Part shown: positions 43,784 through 52,692 of the stretch, piece after piece
How the letters are laid out: the number at the start of each line of letters is the position of its first letter
Numbering within the stretch: position 1 is the stretch's first letter
Assembly: GCF_002836595.1 (NCBI RefSeq)
Contig: NZ_PJBB01000003.1
Location: 3,161,001 to 3,225,000 of the forward strand
Source of the DNA: Tenacibaculum sp. Bg11-29
GTDB lineage: Bacteria > Bacteroidota > Bacteroidia > Flavobacteriales > Flavobacteriaceae
Direction: 5' to 3'
DNA length: 64,000 bases
Notes under the pieces: generated by a model
Told to the model about the DNA's origin: nothing
Database searches by the model: none
The model's input: the letters and a program-made list of their open reading frames with translations, nothing else
Program-made: the position numbers and the translations under genes

Positions 43784-44245
43784 TTATTTAACTAATGTTA
43801 CTTTTACAGCATTCATACCTTTCATTCCTTTTTCAAGTTCGAAACTTACTTTATCATTCTCTGAAATTTCATCAATAATACCACTTACGTGTGTAAAGTA
43901 TTTTTCTTGATCTGCAGAATCGATAATGAAACCAAATCCTTTAGATGAATCAAAAAATGAAACTGTTCCTTTTCTAACAGGATCAAACGCTTCTCTGTCT
44001 CCTTCTAAAGTTTTAGGAACACTTACTTGAATGTCTTCTAAGTTTATTTCTAATTTTAGAGCAGGATCCGGAGGAGTATCACTTAAATTCCCATAAGCAT
44101 CAGTATATGCAAATTCGATTCCTGTTGGACCATTTTCTTTTATGTCAGCCTTTCGAGCATCCATTTTCTTTTTTTTATCGTCACGTTTTTTTAAACGCTT
44201 TTTCTCTTTTTCATTCTTGTTAAATGATTGCTGAGATTTTGCCAT
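43784..44245 (-). CDS. Cold-shock-domain protein with basic N-terminal extension
   Basis: A 153-residue protein. Residues 1-40 are a Lys-rich, positively charged tail (KNEKEKKRLKKRDDKKKK), then an acidic/proline linker, and a C-terminal cold-shock domain from about residue 90 with RNP1 KGFGFI and RNP2 KYFTHVS. The tail probably increases RNA or ribosome affinity. It lies between the two short csp genes. Confidence 0.92.
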   Translation of the reverse strand: MAKSQQSFNKNEKEKKRLKKRDDKKKKMDARKADIKENGPTGIEFAYTDAYGNLSDTPPDPALKLEINLEDIQVSVPKTLEGDREAFDPVRKGTVSFFDSSKGFGFIIDSADQEKYFTHVSGIIDEISENDKVSFELEKGMKGMNAVKVTLVK

Positions 44246-44431
44246 AAGATTAGTTAATATATAATTATAATTTTAATTTTGAATGAGTACATAAGTACCT
44301 TTTTAAAGGAATTTATGTTAATCGCCCCAATATATTATAAATTACGTAATTTATTTTAATTTTTTACGTTTTTTTTACTAATTTTTGGATTTTTAGCTTA
44401 AAAAACGTTTTACTTCTTTATTTTGAAAGAA

Positions 44432-44459
44432 AAAAGTCCATCAATTACGATGGACTTTT
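44432..44459. terminator. Terminator downstream of cold-shock gene copy 2
   Basis: AAAAGTCCATC (44432-44442) and GATGGACTTTT (44449-44459) with a six-base loop; similar in sequence to the terminator at 41345-41372 after copy 1, consistent with duplication of the whole transcription unit. Confidence 0.8.
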
Positions 44460-44477
44460 AAAACTTAAAGTATATTT

Positions 44478-44669
44478 TTAGATAACTTTTACGTTAACCG
44501 CATTTGGTCCTTTATTTCCTTCTTTTAAATCAAATTCAACTTCGTCTCCTTCACGAATTTCATCGATTAATCCTGAAACGTGTACAAAATGATCTTTTTC
44601 TACTCCTTCTTCAGTGATGAAACCAAATCCTTTAGTTTCATTGAAAAACTTTACTGTTCCTTTACTCAT
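44478..44669 (-). CDS. Cold-shock protein (CspA family), copy 2
   Basis: A 63-residue cold-shock domain with intact RNP1 (KGFGFI) and RNP2 (DHFVHVS). Sixty of 63 residues match the copy at 41395. It lies directly downstream of the DEAD-box helicase gene on the same strand, with 77 bases between, so cotranscription of helicase and chaperone is possible. Confidence 0.95.
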   Translation of the reverse strand: MSKGTVKFFNETKGFGFITEEGVEKDHFVHVSGLIDEIREGDEVEFDLKEGNKGPNAVNVKVI

Positions 44670-44746
44670 TGTAATGTAATTAAATTTATAATACTAATTG
44701 TATGCAAAGATGTAACGATATTTTCACATAAACTACATTTATAAAA

Positions 44747-46075
44747 TTATTTTTTATTTTTCTCTAATTTTGGTTTTAAAGCACCTGTTTCAGCTAAATA
44801 ATTTGCCATTAATTTATCAACTAATTCTTCTTTTGTTAAGTGATGAAATATGGTTTTTACTTTTGCTCTAAAATCTTCAGAAACATTACGATTAGGCTTG
44901 GTTTTAAATATTTTTTTAGCCCATAATAAACCATTGTTCTCTTCTATACTTTTAGTATCTGCCTTTTTAAGAGGTTTAAAAACAATACCTAATTCTTTTT
45001 CAAAACTTGCAATTTCTTCTACTTCTTCTTCTTGCAAAACAGTTAAAGAAAGTCCGTTTGCTCCTGCCCTAGCCGTTCGTCCACTTCTATGAACATAAGT
45101 GTCATAAGTGTCTGGTAAATGATAATTTACTACGTAAGAAACATCTTTTACATCAATACCACGAGCTGCTAAATCGGTAGCTACTAAAATATTTATATGT
45201 CCTTCTCTAAACTGTCCCATAATTCGATCTCGAATTCCTTGGGTTAAACTACCGTGAATAGCACCTGATGAAAACTTATTGATAGCTAAGTTTTTTGCTA
45301 ACTTGTTTACAGCTGCTTTCGTTTTACAAAATATAATACCTCGTTCGCCTTCTTTAGAGTTTAAGAAATGAAGTAATACTTCTAATTTTTCGATAGGTTT
45401 AACAACCACATATTGATGATCGATACCTTGATGACCAACCGTTGTCATATCAGCTTCTATCTGAATTACATGTTTAGACATGTAATTTTGAATTAACTGC
45501 TTTATTGCTCCAGGCATTGTCGCCGTATACAATAATGTTCTTCTTGTTTTTGGTATCGCTTTTATAATAGTATCTACTTCTTCTTTTAAAGAACTTACCA
45601 TTTCATCAGCTTCATCTAATACAAAGTATTTTAATTCTTTAATACTTATTGCACCTCTTTTTACTAAATCTAATAAACGCCCTGGTGTTGCTACTATAAT
45701 ATGGTTTGTTTCTTTTAAACTTTCTATTTGAGGCTTAATTGGTGTACCACCACATAGTGAAGCTATGATTACCTCAGGAGTATTCGTAGCAAAAGAAACT
45801 AAATTTTTATAAATCTGTTGTCCTAATTCTCTTGTCGGTGCTAATATTAAGGCTTGTACATTAGTATTTTCAACATCAATCAATTGCAATAAGGGTAATC
45901 CGAATGCTGCTGTTTTACCTGTACCTGTTTTTGCTAAAACAACTACATCTTCTTTTTGATTTAGAATAACAGGAATGGCTTTTTCTTGTACATCTGTTGG
46001 TACAGAAATATGTAAATCAACTAAACTTTGTTGTAATTGTTTATTAATTCCTAAATCTGAAAATTGCTTTGGCAT
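44747..46075 (-). CDS. DEAD-box RNA helicase
   Basis: A 442-residue two-lobe helicase: Q motif ISVPTDVQEKAIP, Walker A AKTGTGKTAA, PTREL, DEAD in VLDEADEM, SAT as TATMPG, and the second lobe motifs ARGIDVKDV and HRSGRTARAG. A short basic C-terminal tail follows. The ATG at 46075 is chosen because an in-frame TTG 18 bases upstream lies in the promoter -7 box. Its neighbours are cold-shock proteins, so it likely remodels RNA structure at low temperature (RhlE/CsdA-like). Confidence 0.95.
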   Translation of the reverse strand: MPKQFSDLGINKQLQQSLVDLHISVPTDVQEKAIPVILNQKEDVVVLAKTGTGKTAAFGLPLLQLIDVENTNVQALILAPTRELGQQIYKNLVSFATNTPEVIIASLCGGTPIKPQIESLKETNHIIVATPGRLLDLVKRGAISIKELKYFVLDEADEMVSSLKEEVDTIIKAIPKTRRTLLYTATMPGAIKQLIQNYMSKHVIQIEADMTTVGHQGIDHQYVVVKPIEKLEVLLHFLNSKEGERGIIFCKTKAAVNKLAKNLAINKFSSGAIHGSLTQGIRDRIMGQFREGHINILVATDLAARGIDVKDVSYVVNYHLPDTYDTYVHRSGRTARAGANGLSLTVLQEEEVEEIASFEKELGIVFKPLKKADTKSIEENNGLLWAKKIFKTKPNRNVSEDFRAKVKTIFHHLTKEELVDKLMANYLAETGALKPKLEKNKK

Positions 46076-46090
46076 AAAAAATATTTTTTG

Positions 46091-46098
46091 CAAAGATA
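46091..46098 (-). promoter_or_regulatory. -7 promoter box of the DEAD-box helicase gene
   Basis: The minus strand reads TATCTTTG (TAnnTTTG), 15 bases upstream of ATG 46075. The TTG inside it rules out the longer reading of the gene. Confidence 0.65.
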
Positions 46099-46203
46099 AT
46101 CACACTTTATAGGAAATACTATCAATTAGGTTTCTTATTAATTTAATTAAAAAGAGCTAATAAAAGCTAGTTATAATTTTATATTGAAGTAAAAAATCTG
46201 CAT

Positions 46204-46755
46204 TTATAGCAGATTCTTGTTATTAAATAAATGAGGTTTATCACCTTTCATATTTTTATAAAACTCATAAAAATGAGCAAAATCAATATTTATATCACCA
46301 GTCGGATAAAAAGGCTTTGATAATTGTACTTGTTTGTTCTCAAAATCGAAACCTAGCATTACAATTGGCACATTTGCTCCTGTTGCAATATAATAAAACC
46401 CTGTTTTCCATTTTTCTACAAATTGTCGGGTTCCTTCTGGTGAAATTGCTAAACGAAATTCTTCTTTAGAGTTAAATACATTGATAATAGCATCTACTAC
46501 ATTCATGCTTTTGCTTCTATCAATAGGAGCGCCTCCTAATGCTTTAAATATAAAACCAAATGGTGGTTTAAATAATGATTTTTTTCCTACAAAATTAAGT
46601 TTTGTACCTGTTATGTTTTTTGAAAACAATCCTACCAAAAAGTCTTTCCAACTTGTATGAGGTGCGCCAATTAACACATATTTTTTTAACTCTTTCGGAA
46701 ATTCTCCTTTAAATTTCCATCCTAAAATTGTAGTAAATATAAATTTAGATATCAT
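46204..46755 (-). CDS. 1-acyl-glycerol-3-phosphate acyltransferase-like protein
   Basis: A 183-residue PlsC-family acyltransferase, shorter than typical AGPATs. The catalytic HX4D motif is present as HTSWKD, and SPEGTR supplies the second conserved motif. The acyl acceptor is unknown; small PlsC-like proteins of this type in Bacteroidota may act on ornithine or glycine lipids or on phospholipid precursors. Confidence 0.88.
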   Translation of the reverse strand: MISKFIFTTILGWKFKGEFPKELKKYVLIGAPHTSWKDFLVGLFSKNITGTKLNFVGKKSLFKPPFGFIFKALGGAPIDRSKSMNVVDAIINVFNSKEEFRLAISPEGTRQFVEKWKTGFYYIATGANVPIVMLGFDFENKQVQLSKPFYPTGDINIDFAHFYEFYKNMKGDKPHLFNNKNLL

Positions 46756-47085
46756 CTATTATAATATGAACGCCAAAAATACATCTTTATTTTTTAGAAA
46801 AAAATATTGAAAATTATTCTAATATCTTTAGCTAAAATTAATAGTTTAACCCCCATTAATAGGTGCTTGATTTTAAGTAGGTTAATGTAGTTTTTGTAAT
46901 CTGTTCGAGTATTATTGAAATCAAATGATAACTTGATTGAAAGTAGCAAACGAAGTTTCGAGAACTATAAACATTTTAAAGATGGGGTTTAACTGCGCTC
47001 AACTAGTCATTACCTAAGTATTTCATTAAAATATAAGTAATCTAATATTTAAATTTCTAGTTAAACTTAATAATAAAAATATTTT
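46756..47085. other. Intergenic stretch with repeat copy 2
   Basis: About 330 bases with no coding frame; the middle is the dispersed repeat at 46901-47005. Confidence 0.4.
46901..47005. repeat. Dispersed intergenic repeat, copy 2
   Basis: CTGTTCGAGTATTATTGAAA ... ATTGAAAGTAGCAAACGAAG ... CTGCGCTCAAC; same layout and orientation as 43499-43603. Confidence 0.65.
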
Positions 47086-47811
47086 TTATAGAATTGAAAT
47101 AAACAACAATATTAAAAGTGTATTAACTATTCCGTAAATAATTAATACGAGTCTAAATGGGAATTTAAAAGCTATAAAAACACCATTGACTGTTTTACTG
47201 CCTAAAGAGGTTATTTTATCTTCAAGGTTATTATTGGCCGTGTTTGGGTTTTCAATTTCTTTCTCAACAATTAATTCGGGTGATTTACGTAAAAATATTG
47301 CTTTAAATAGCAAATTGACAATCCAAATAAAAGGTGGTGCAAAAAATTTTATACGTTTTGCTAATACTCGTTTTACTATAGGTTGTATTGCATAGATTGC
47401 AACACCTTTAAATACATCACTTGATGATATTACCAAGGAAATATCATTTTTTCGTTGTGCCACTAACCTATTAGAATCTGCATATACATGTTTAGCTGTA
47501 TCTATAGTAATGGTATATACTTTTGTTAAATCTTCTTTTATTGTTGTTAAAAGTCGTATTGCCGAAAAAATAATAATACTTGGTATGGTTACGGCTAAAG
47601 AAAGTATAAAAAATAGTATTGCAGTAGACCAATGATAGGTACCAAAATAAGTACATATACTTATTCCTACAAGGAAAATTAGTAGGTTTTTTACTACTAT
47701 TTCCCCAACATATAGTGGGAAAAACAACGCATCTGAAATTGTTTCAGCTAGTTCATCTGCCTGGTACTTCGTATAGTCTATTCGTAAATTATCTTTTACA
47801 GTAGTTTTCAT
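47086..47811 (-). CDS. Membrane protein of unknown function
   Basis: A 241-residue protein. The N-terminal 30 residues are soluble and include YTKYQADELAETISDALFFP; two helices follow (NLLIFLVGISICTYFGTY and AILFFILSLAVTIPSIIIFS), then a helical soluble region, a third helix (FFAPPFIWIVNLLFKAIFL) and a C-terminal helix. No family is recognised. It lies next to the TssD gene with a strong terminator between, so they are separate units. Confidence 0.7.
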   Translation of the reverse strand: MKTTVKDNLRIDYTKYQADELAETISDALFFPLYVGEIVVKNLLIFLVGISICTYFGTYHWSTAILFFILSLAVTIPSIIIFSAIRLLTTIKEDLTKVYTITIDTAKHVYADSNRLVAQRKNDISLVISSSDVFKGVAIYAIQPIVKRVLAKRIKFFAPPFIWIVNLLFKAIFLRKSPELIVEKEIENPNTANNNLEDKITSLGSKTVNGVFIAFKFPFRLVLIIYGIVNTLLILLFISIL

Positions 47812-47870
47812 AGTTTTTTTATAATAACTAAATACTTAGAATCCAATACAGATCTAAGTATTGTATAAAT

Positions 47871-47906
47871 ACTAAAAGAGCAAACCCTAAGATTTGCTCT
47901 TTTAGT
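47871..47906. terminator. Terminator downstream of the TssD gene
   Basis: ACTAAAAGAGCAAA (47871-47884) and TTTGCTCTTTTAGT (47893-47906), a perfect 14-base stem with an eight-base loop. Confidence 0.85.
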
Positions 47907-47915
47907 AATTTGTAC

Positions 47916-48314
47916 TTATGCTACTGGCCAACGGTTATCGATAGCTGCGTTACCAATGGTCATTTGTTCTGCCGAAACAGTAAAGTTAATGGTCATTGGT
48001 ACGTCTCCGTTTACATGTAAGTTTTCTTTATAGTATACGATGTACGCATTTTTAAATTCAACTTCTTTCATTTTTGAATCTTCTTCAGATTTCTTAAATA
48101 CAATTTTTCCTTCAATAGCTTTAAATTGGCTATTTAACATTGCTTCAATTACAGATGAATCAGCGGTAGACTCTATTGTAATATTGATTCTTCCTCCGTA
48201 AACATTAGATGCAATTTTACCTTTTTTATCAGTATCTCTACTAAATTCGTATTCCGTAGCTAATACGTCAAATTCTTTCCCTCCTAATTCTAGCGATGCT
48301 CTAAATGATCCCAT
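47916..48314 (-). CDS. TssD-type (Hcp-like) type VI secretion tube protein, orphan
   Basis: A 132-residue protein of the Bacteroidota TssD family, the Hcp equivalent that forms hexameric rings of the T6SS inner tube. It starts MGSFRASLELGGKEFDVLATEYEF split over strands, has SNVYGGRINITIESTADSSV and ends in the beta strand VPMTINFTVSAEQMTIG. No sheath, TssK, VgrG or ClpV genes are in the window. It may be an orphan copy used by a T6SS elsewhere, or a structural homologue such as a contractile-injection tube. It is flanked by a strong terminator and a 430-base upstream gap. Confidence 0.85.
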   Translation of the reverse strand: MGSFRASLELGGKEFDVLATEYEFSRDTDKKGKIASNVYGGRINITIESTADSSVIEAMLNSQFKAIEGKIVFKKSEEDSKMKEVEFKNAYIVYYKENLHVNGDVPMTINFTVSAEQMTIGNAAIDNRWPVA

Positions 48315-48743
48315 AGTTTTGTTTTTTTTTTGTTAATAATTTTTAAATTTTCTTTTGTTTTATGAATAGCGTAACTAGTATTGCTAACATAAAACGAACT
48401 CTCTATAACAATAGATAATTATATAATCAACTAAAAAAAACAAACGTATTTAGACTGGGAGAACTCCCAAAATAGATATACTGATATAGTACAATACAGG
48501 CTAGATATGCCTATATAGATACAAGTACGACAGTTTATTTTACATAGCAATTATAAAATCACAAATTGTCAAATTTGAGTTGTAAATGTATATACTTATT
48601 TTTATATAAAAAATGTTTTTTATATAAAAGTCTAAACTTTATTATAATAAGTTAATTTTAATATATTTTCAAATACCAAAACATATAATTATTATAGTAG
48701 GTTGCGCTATATTTGTGTATTCAATAAATTTTATTTTATCTAA
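48315..48743. other. Divergent intergenic stretch
   Basis: About 429 bases between the TssD gene and rmuC, with the rmuC promoter box at 48708-48715. CTGGGAGAACTCCCAAA near 48456 forms a short GGGAG/CTCCC hairpin. No gene seen. Confidence 0.4.
48708..48715 (+). promoter_or_regulatory. -7 promoter box of rmuC
   Basis: TATATTTG, matching TAnnTTTG, 29 bases upstream of the rmuC start codon. Confidence 0.6.
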
Positions 48744-50120
48744 ATGAGCACAACTTTATTATTAATTACAACTACTATTTCTGGATTAATTTTAGGAGGT
48801 TTTATTGGGTATTTACTAGGTAAGTTAAACCTTAAAAAAGCAACGGATGTTTTAGAAAAAGAAAACAATACGCTTAATGCAACTATTGCAAATTTAGAGG
48901 TTCAAAAAAATGAAAAAGAGAAAATAGTTACGCAACAAAAAGAAGATTTATTATTACGAATAAAAAATCAAACAAAAGAAACAGAAGAAATTCGTAGAGA
49001 AAAAGAGTTTTTAAATATTGAATTAGCTAGAAAGAATGAAGAGTTTAAAAATTTGCAGTTAAAATTAAATGAGAATAAAGAAGAGGTAGAAAAATTACAA
49101 GAAAAGTTCACCAAAGAATTTGAGAATTTAGCAAATAAAATATTAGATGAAAAATCAAATAAATTTACACTTCAAAATAAAGAGAACATTCAGAACATTT
49201 TAAATCCTCTTCAAGAAAAAATAAAAATATTTGAAGATAAAGTTGATAAAACTCATAAAGAAAGTATTGATTATCATTCTGCATTACGCCAACAGATTCT
49301 TGGTTTAAAAGAAATGAATCAGCAAATGAGTAAAGAGACTATCAATTTAACAAAAGCATTAAAAGGTGATAGTAAAACTCAAGGGAACTGGGGAGAGTTG
49401 GTATTGGAGCGTGTTTTAGAAAAATCTGGTTTAGAAAAAGATAGAGAATATTTTGTACAACAATCATTTACCAATGATGAAGGTAAACGAATTTTACCTG
49501 ATGTTGTTATTCATTTACCAGACAATAAGAAGATGATTGTCGATTCTAAAGTTTCTTTAACTGCTTACGAGCAATTTGTAAATACAGATGATGATTTAGA
49601 TAGAGAACGTTTTTTAACAGCGCACCTTAATTCGTTAAAGCGTCATATAGCACAATTATCTGAAAAGAAGTATGAAGATATTTATAAAATATCATCACCC
49701 GATTTTGTACTACTTTTTGTACCTATCGAACCCGCGTTTGCAGTTGCTTTAAATCAAGATAACTCTTTATACAACAAAGCTTTTGAAAAAAACATTGTTA
49801 TTGTTACACCTACTACCCTATTAGCAACACTACGTACTATTGATACAATGTGGAATAACGAAAAACAACAACGAAATGCTTTAGAAATAGCAAGACAAGC
49901 AGGTGCTTTATATGATAAATTTGATGGTTTATTACAAGATTTAATAGGAATAGGTAAAAAGATAGATGCTTCTAAAGCTGATTATAATAGTGCTATGAAT
50001 AAATTAGTTGATGGACGAGGTAATCTTATAACCAGTGTTGAAAAATTAAAAAAAATGGGGGCTAAAGCTAAAAAAGCATTGCCTCAAAACATTATAGAAA
50101 GAGCACAAGATAACGACTAA
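48744..50120 (+). CDS. rmuC: DNA recombination protein RmuC
   Basis: A 458-residue protein. One N-terminal transmembrane helix (LLLITTTISGLILGGFIGY) is followed by a coiled coil of about 140 residues and the RmuC nuclease-like domain: GDSKTQGNWGELVLERVLEK, then LPDVVIHLPDNKKMIVDSKVSL and LLFVPIEPAFAVAL, the family hallmarks. It limits inverted-repeat recombination. An inverted-repeat element begins at its stop codon. Confidence 0.93.
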   Translation: MSTTLLLITTTISGLILGGFIGYLLGKLNLKKATDVLEKENNTLNATIANLEVQKNEKEKIVTQQKEDLLLRIKNQTKETEEIRREKEFLNIELARKNEEFKNLQLKLNENKEEVEKLQEKFTKEFENLANKILDEKSNKFTLQNKENIQNILNPLQEKIKIFEDKVDKTHKESIDYHSALRQQILGLKEMNQQMSKETINLTKALKGDSKTQGNWGELVLERVLEKSGLEKDREYFVQQSFTNDEGKRILPDVVIHLPDNKKMIVDSKVSLTAYEQFVNTDDDLDRERFLTAHLNSLKRHIAQLSEKKYEDIYKISSPDFVLLFVPIEPAFAVALNQDNSLYNKAFEKNIVIVTPTTLLATLRTIDTMWNNEKQQRNALEIARQAGALYDKFDGLLQDLIGIGKKIDASKADYNSAMNKLVDGRGNLITSVEKLKKMGAKAKKALPQNIIERAQDND

Positions 50121-50240
50121 TACCAATTCGGATATAAAATGATTGTAAATAAATACACTTTAATTTTCGCTAATTTTATAACGAAGAAATAGTAGAAAAG
50201 TAAATGTATTTTACCGATTATATTATGTCCCAATTGGTAT
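50120..50240. repeat. 121-base imperfect palindromic element (MITE- or RNA-like)
   Basis: ATACCAATT at 50120-50128 is repeated inverted as AATTGGTAT at 50232-50240, and much of the interior pairs too (for example TAAATAAATACACTTTA against TAAATGTATTTTA, and CGCTAATTTTATAACG internally). The whole 121 bases could fold into one long hairpin. It fills the gap between rmuC and the antiporter gene and may act as a terminator for both, or be a miniature mobile element. Confidence 0.6.
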
Positions 50241-50246
50241 AAAAGC

Positions 50247-51485
50247 TTATTCTTTTAGTCTCTTTACTAATTTATCTACCGTTAATCCTTGTGCTATTAT
50301 AGAAAAAACAACGACTATATAAGTAATAACTAAAAACAAATCTCTTTCCATACTTGTTGATAATCCTAAAGCTAAAGCAATAGATATTCCGCCTCGTAAA
50401 CCACCCCAAGTCATAATTACATTGGTGTTTTTAACAAAATCTAATTTCTTTTCAAAAATCTTGACAGGTAAAAACAAAGAAGCATAACGACATATTAAAC
50501 AAATAGGTATTGCTAATAAACCTGCTAAAACAAACTTTCCTTCAATTACTAATACTAACATTTCCATACCGATTAACACAAATAAAATGGCGTTTAAAAG
50601 TATATCTATTAATTCCCAAAACTTATCTACATATTTCTCTGTAGTTGTAGACATTGCATGTTCTCTAACAGTATCATTCCCTACAATTAAACCAGCTGTT
50701 ACCATTGCTAAAGGTGCTGATAAATGAAATTTATGGCAAAGTACTGTACCTCCCATTACAGTTGCTAAGGTGATGATAACTTCAATATCAAAATCATCTA
50801 TAGATTTTAATAATCGATAGGTAATCCAACCTAAAACAACTCCAATACCAATACCTCCAATTACTTCTTGACCAAAAAGTGTTAAAACATCTGTTACACT
50901 TACATTTGCTGTTCCAGATTCCGCAATTTTAAAAATAGTTAAGAAAATTACTACACCTACGCCATCATTAAACAATGATTCTCCAACAATTTTTGTTTCT
51001 AATTTTTTAGGAACACCTGCCTTTTTTAAAATTCCTAAAACGGCTATTGGGTCTGTAGGAGAAATAAGTGCTCCGAATAATAAACAATGTATAAAACTTA
51101 CCTCTAAGTTTATTAATTGTAATACAAAAAACATTGCGATACCTACTAAAAACGTAGATGTTAATACGCCTAAAGTTGAAAATAAAAGTATTGGCCAACG
51201 TTGTATTTTAAGTTGATCGAAATTTGTGTGTAAAGCACCTGCAAATAACAAGAAGCTTAACATTTCATCTAATAATAGCTTTTTGAAATCTATTTTTGAT
51301 ATGATTGATTTTTCTAAATTTAATAATGTAGGATCATAATTACTTAGTAAAAGAATACCTAACGTAAATAAAATGGTTAAAATCATTAAACCAATGGTGT
51401 TGGGAAGCTTTAAAAACCGAACATTGATATACCCGAATAGGCCAGATAATAAGATTAGTATTGTAGCAATTAAATAAGCATCCAT
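50247..51485 (-). CDS. Cation:proton antiporter (CPA1 family)
   Basis: A 412-residue inner-membrane antiporter with about twelve helices. The CPA1 signatures are present: GALISPTDPIAVLGILK (with the conserved Asp of the ion path, PTDP) and IVGESLFNDGVGVVIF with the second functional Asp (FNDG). There is no long cytoplasmic C-terminal domain. It exchanges Na+ or K+ for protons; the marine-type genome makes Na+ likely. Confidence 0.92.
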   Translation of the reverse strand: MDAYLIATILILLSGLFGYINVRFLKLPNTIGLMILTILFTLGILLLSNYDPTLLNLEKSIISKIDFKKLLLDEMLSFLLFAGALHTNFDQLKIQRWPILLFSTLGVLTSTFLVGIAMFFVLQLINLEVSFIHCLLFGALISPTDPIAVLGILKKAGVPKKLETKIVGESLFNDGVGVVIFLTIFKIAESGTANVSVTDVLTLFGQEVIGGIGIGVVLGWITYRLLKSIDDFDIEVIITLATVMGGTVLCHKFHLSAPLAMVTAGLIVGNDTVREHAMSTTTEKYVDKFWELIDILLNAILFVLIGMEMLVLVIEGKFVLAGLLAIPICLICRYASLFLPVKIFEKKLDFVKNTNVIMTWGGLRGGISIALALGLSTSMERDLFLVITYIVVVFSIIAQGLTVDKLVKRLKE

Positions 51486-51550
51486 AGTTATTATTCTTTA
51501 GAAAGTTGAAAGATATAAAACCATACCTCGTTCTTCATTAAAAAAACGAA

Positions 51551-51574
51551 AAAAGCAGCCGATTGGCTGCTTTT
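51551..51574. terminator. Terminator beside the glyA remnant
   Basis: AAAAGCAGCC-GATT-GGCTGCTTTT, a perfect ten-base stem followed by T runs. It sits 21 bases beyond the remnant stop in the same arrangement as 54163-54190 after intact glyA. Confidence 0.8.
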
Positions 51575-51594
51575 TTTATTTAAAGAATAATTAA

Positions 51595-51701
51595 TTACAT
51601 TACGAATAATCTTCTTACGCTCATCATTCCTTCTACGCTATCTCCAATTTCTGATAATACTTCATTGTGCTGTTCTTTTGATTCTGAATTGCTTTATCAA
51701 T
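51595..51701 (-). pseudogene. Remnant of a glyA 3' end
   Basis: The minus strand reads [20 protein letters not shown], then FVM and stop, against [24 protein letters not shown] of intact glyA at 54214. About 68 bases align with three mismatches near the stop; further upstream (IDKAIQNQ at 51701) similarity continues in another frame because of a five-base length difference. The rest of glyA is absent: the LytTR gene begins at 51733. Confidence 0.8.
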
Positions 51702-51732
51702 GACAATCATAGTTACAATATATGTAAAAAGA

Positions 51733-52560
51733 TCACTTATTTTTTTGTAAGTTTTCAATTAGAATCCTTAGTTCAACTACCCGCTTACGCGTAACAACAA
51801 AATCTTTTTTATTTGTTAACTCTACGATGTACTTTTCATTTTCCCAGTGAGTAATATTTTTAACCGTAGGTATATTAACTATAACTGCTCTATTGATTCT
51901 AAAAAAATATTTTTTACTTAACATTTTATCCAATTCAGCTAAGTTATAATCAATTTTAAATACAGCATTTTTAGAATTTACAAAATAATTTCTGTCAATT
52001 TTTTCAAACCAAATAATTTTATTCACTAAAATAGGAATATTTCCTATTGAACTTTTTACTGCTATTTTCTGATTTAAAGGATTTTTTTTATACTTTAAAT
52101 AACTTATCAATAAAACTCCATGAACACCTACAAAAGCAACAAGCATTGCTTTGTAAAAGATATTTAAAACATCTATATCTTCTATAGATTTATTAAATAT
52201 AGAAAATGAATACGCTAAAAATAAATAACAAAAAAAAGCAACGAAAGACGAAGCTATTAATTTTGATTCGAACTGTAACCATTCTTTTACTTTTACAGGA
52301 AAAAAACTAATTTTTAAATATTTACTAGCTATTTTAAATGATTCGAAAACAACTATTAATAATACTATAGACCAAATAGAATTTCCTAAAAATTTAACAA
52401 AAACAAATTCTTTGCTACATGATGGAATATTATTCCAAAAAGAAGAAACTACTGTTTTATTACTACAAGAGTTAATAAATTTTGGAAGCAATAAAATAGC
52501 ATAACATCCCAAAACGTATAGAGGATTTCTTAAAATTGAATATTGAATTTCTTTTTGCAT
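51733..52560 (-). CDS. Membrane-bound LytTR-domain transcriptional regulator
   Basis: A 275-residue protein with four hydrophobic helices in the N-terminal 160 residues and a C-terminal LytTR DNA-binding domain (about 175-275: PILVNKIIWFEKIDRNYFV; MLSKKYFFRINRAVIVNIPT; VTRKRVVELRILIENL). There is no receiver domain or kinase partner, so it probably couples a membrane signal directly to transcription. It diverges from the secreted MBL-fold gene at 52693, with a 132-base promoter gap between, and is the likely regulator of that gene. It lies between the glyA remnant and intact glyA. Confidence 0.85.
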   Translation of the reverse strand: MQKEIQYSILRNPLYVLGCYAILLLPKFINSCSNKTVVSSFWNNIPSCSKEFVFVKFLGNSIWSIVLLIVVFESFKIASKYLKISFFPVKVKEWLQFESKLIASSFVAFFCYLFLAYSFSIFNKSIEDIDVLNIFYKAMLVAFVGVHGVLLISYLKYKKNPLNQKIAVKSSIGNIPILVNKIIWFEKIDRNYFVNSKNAVFKIDYNLAELDKMLSKKYFFRINRAVIVNIPTVKNITHWENEKYIVELTNKKDFVVTRKRVVELRILIENLQKNK

Positions 52561-52692
52561 TTTCTTAACACGTATTTCACTACAATAACTCCTTATTTGA
52601 GTGATTATATAGTTTTAAACAAAACTATATATAAATCCTCACTCTATATTTGTATTGGTAGTTAACATATTACTAAAATAAATAAAAGAAAA

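Noticed and set aside
46076..46093. TTG start of the DEAD-box helicase
   Set aside because: The TTG is part of the -7 box TATCTTTG.
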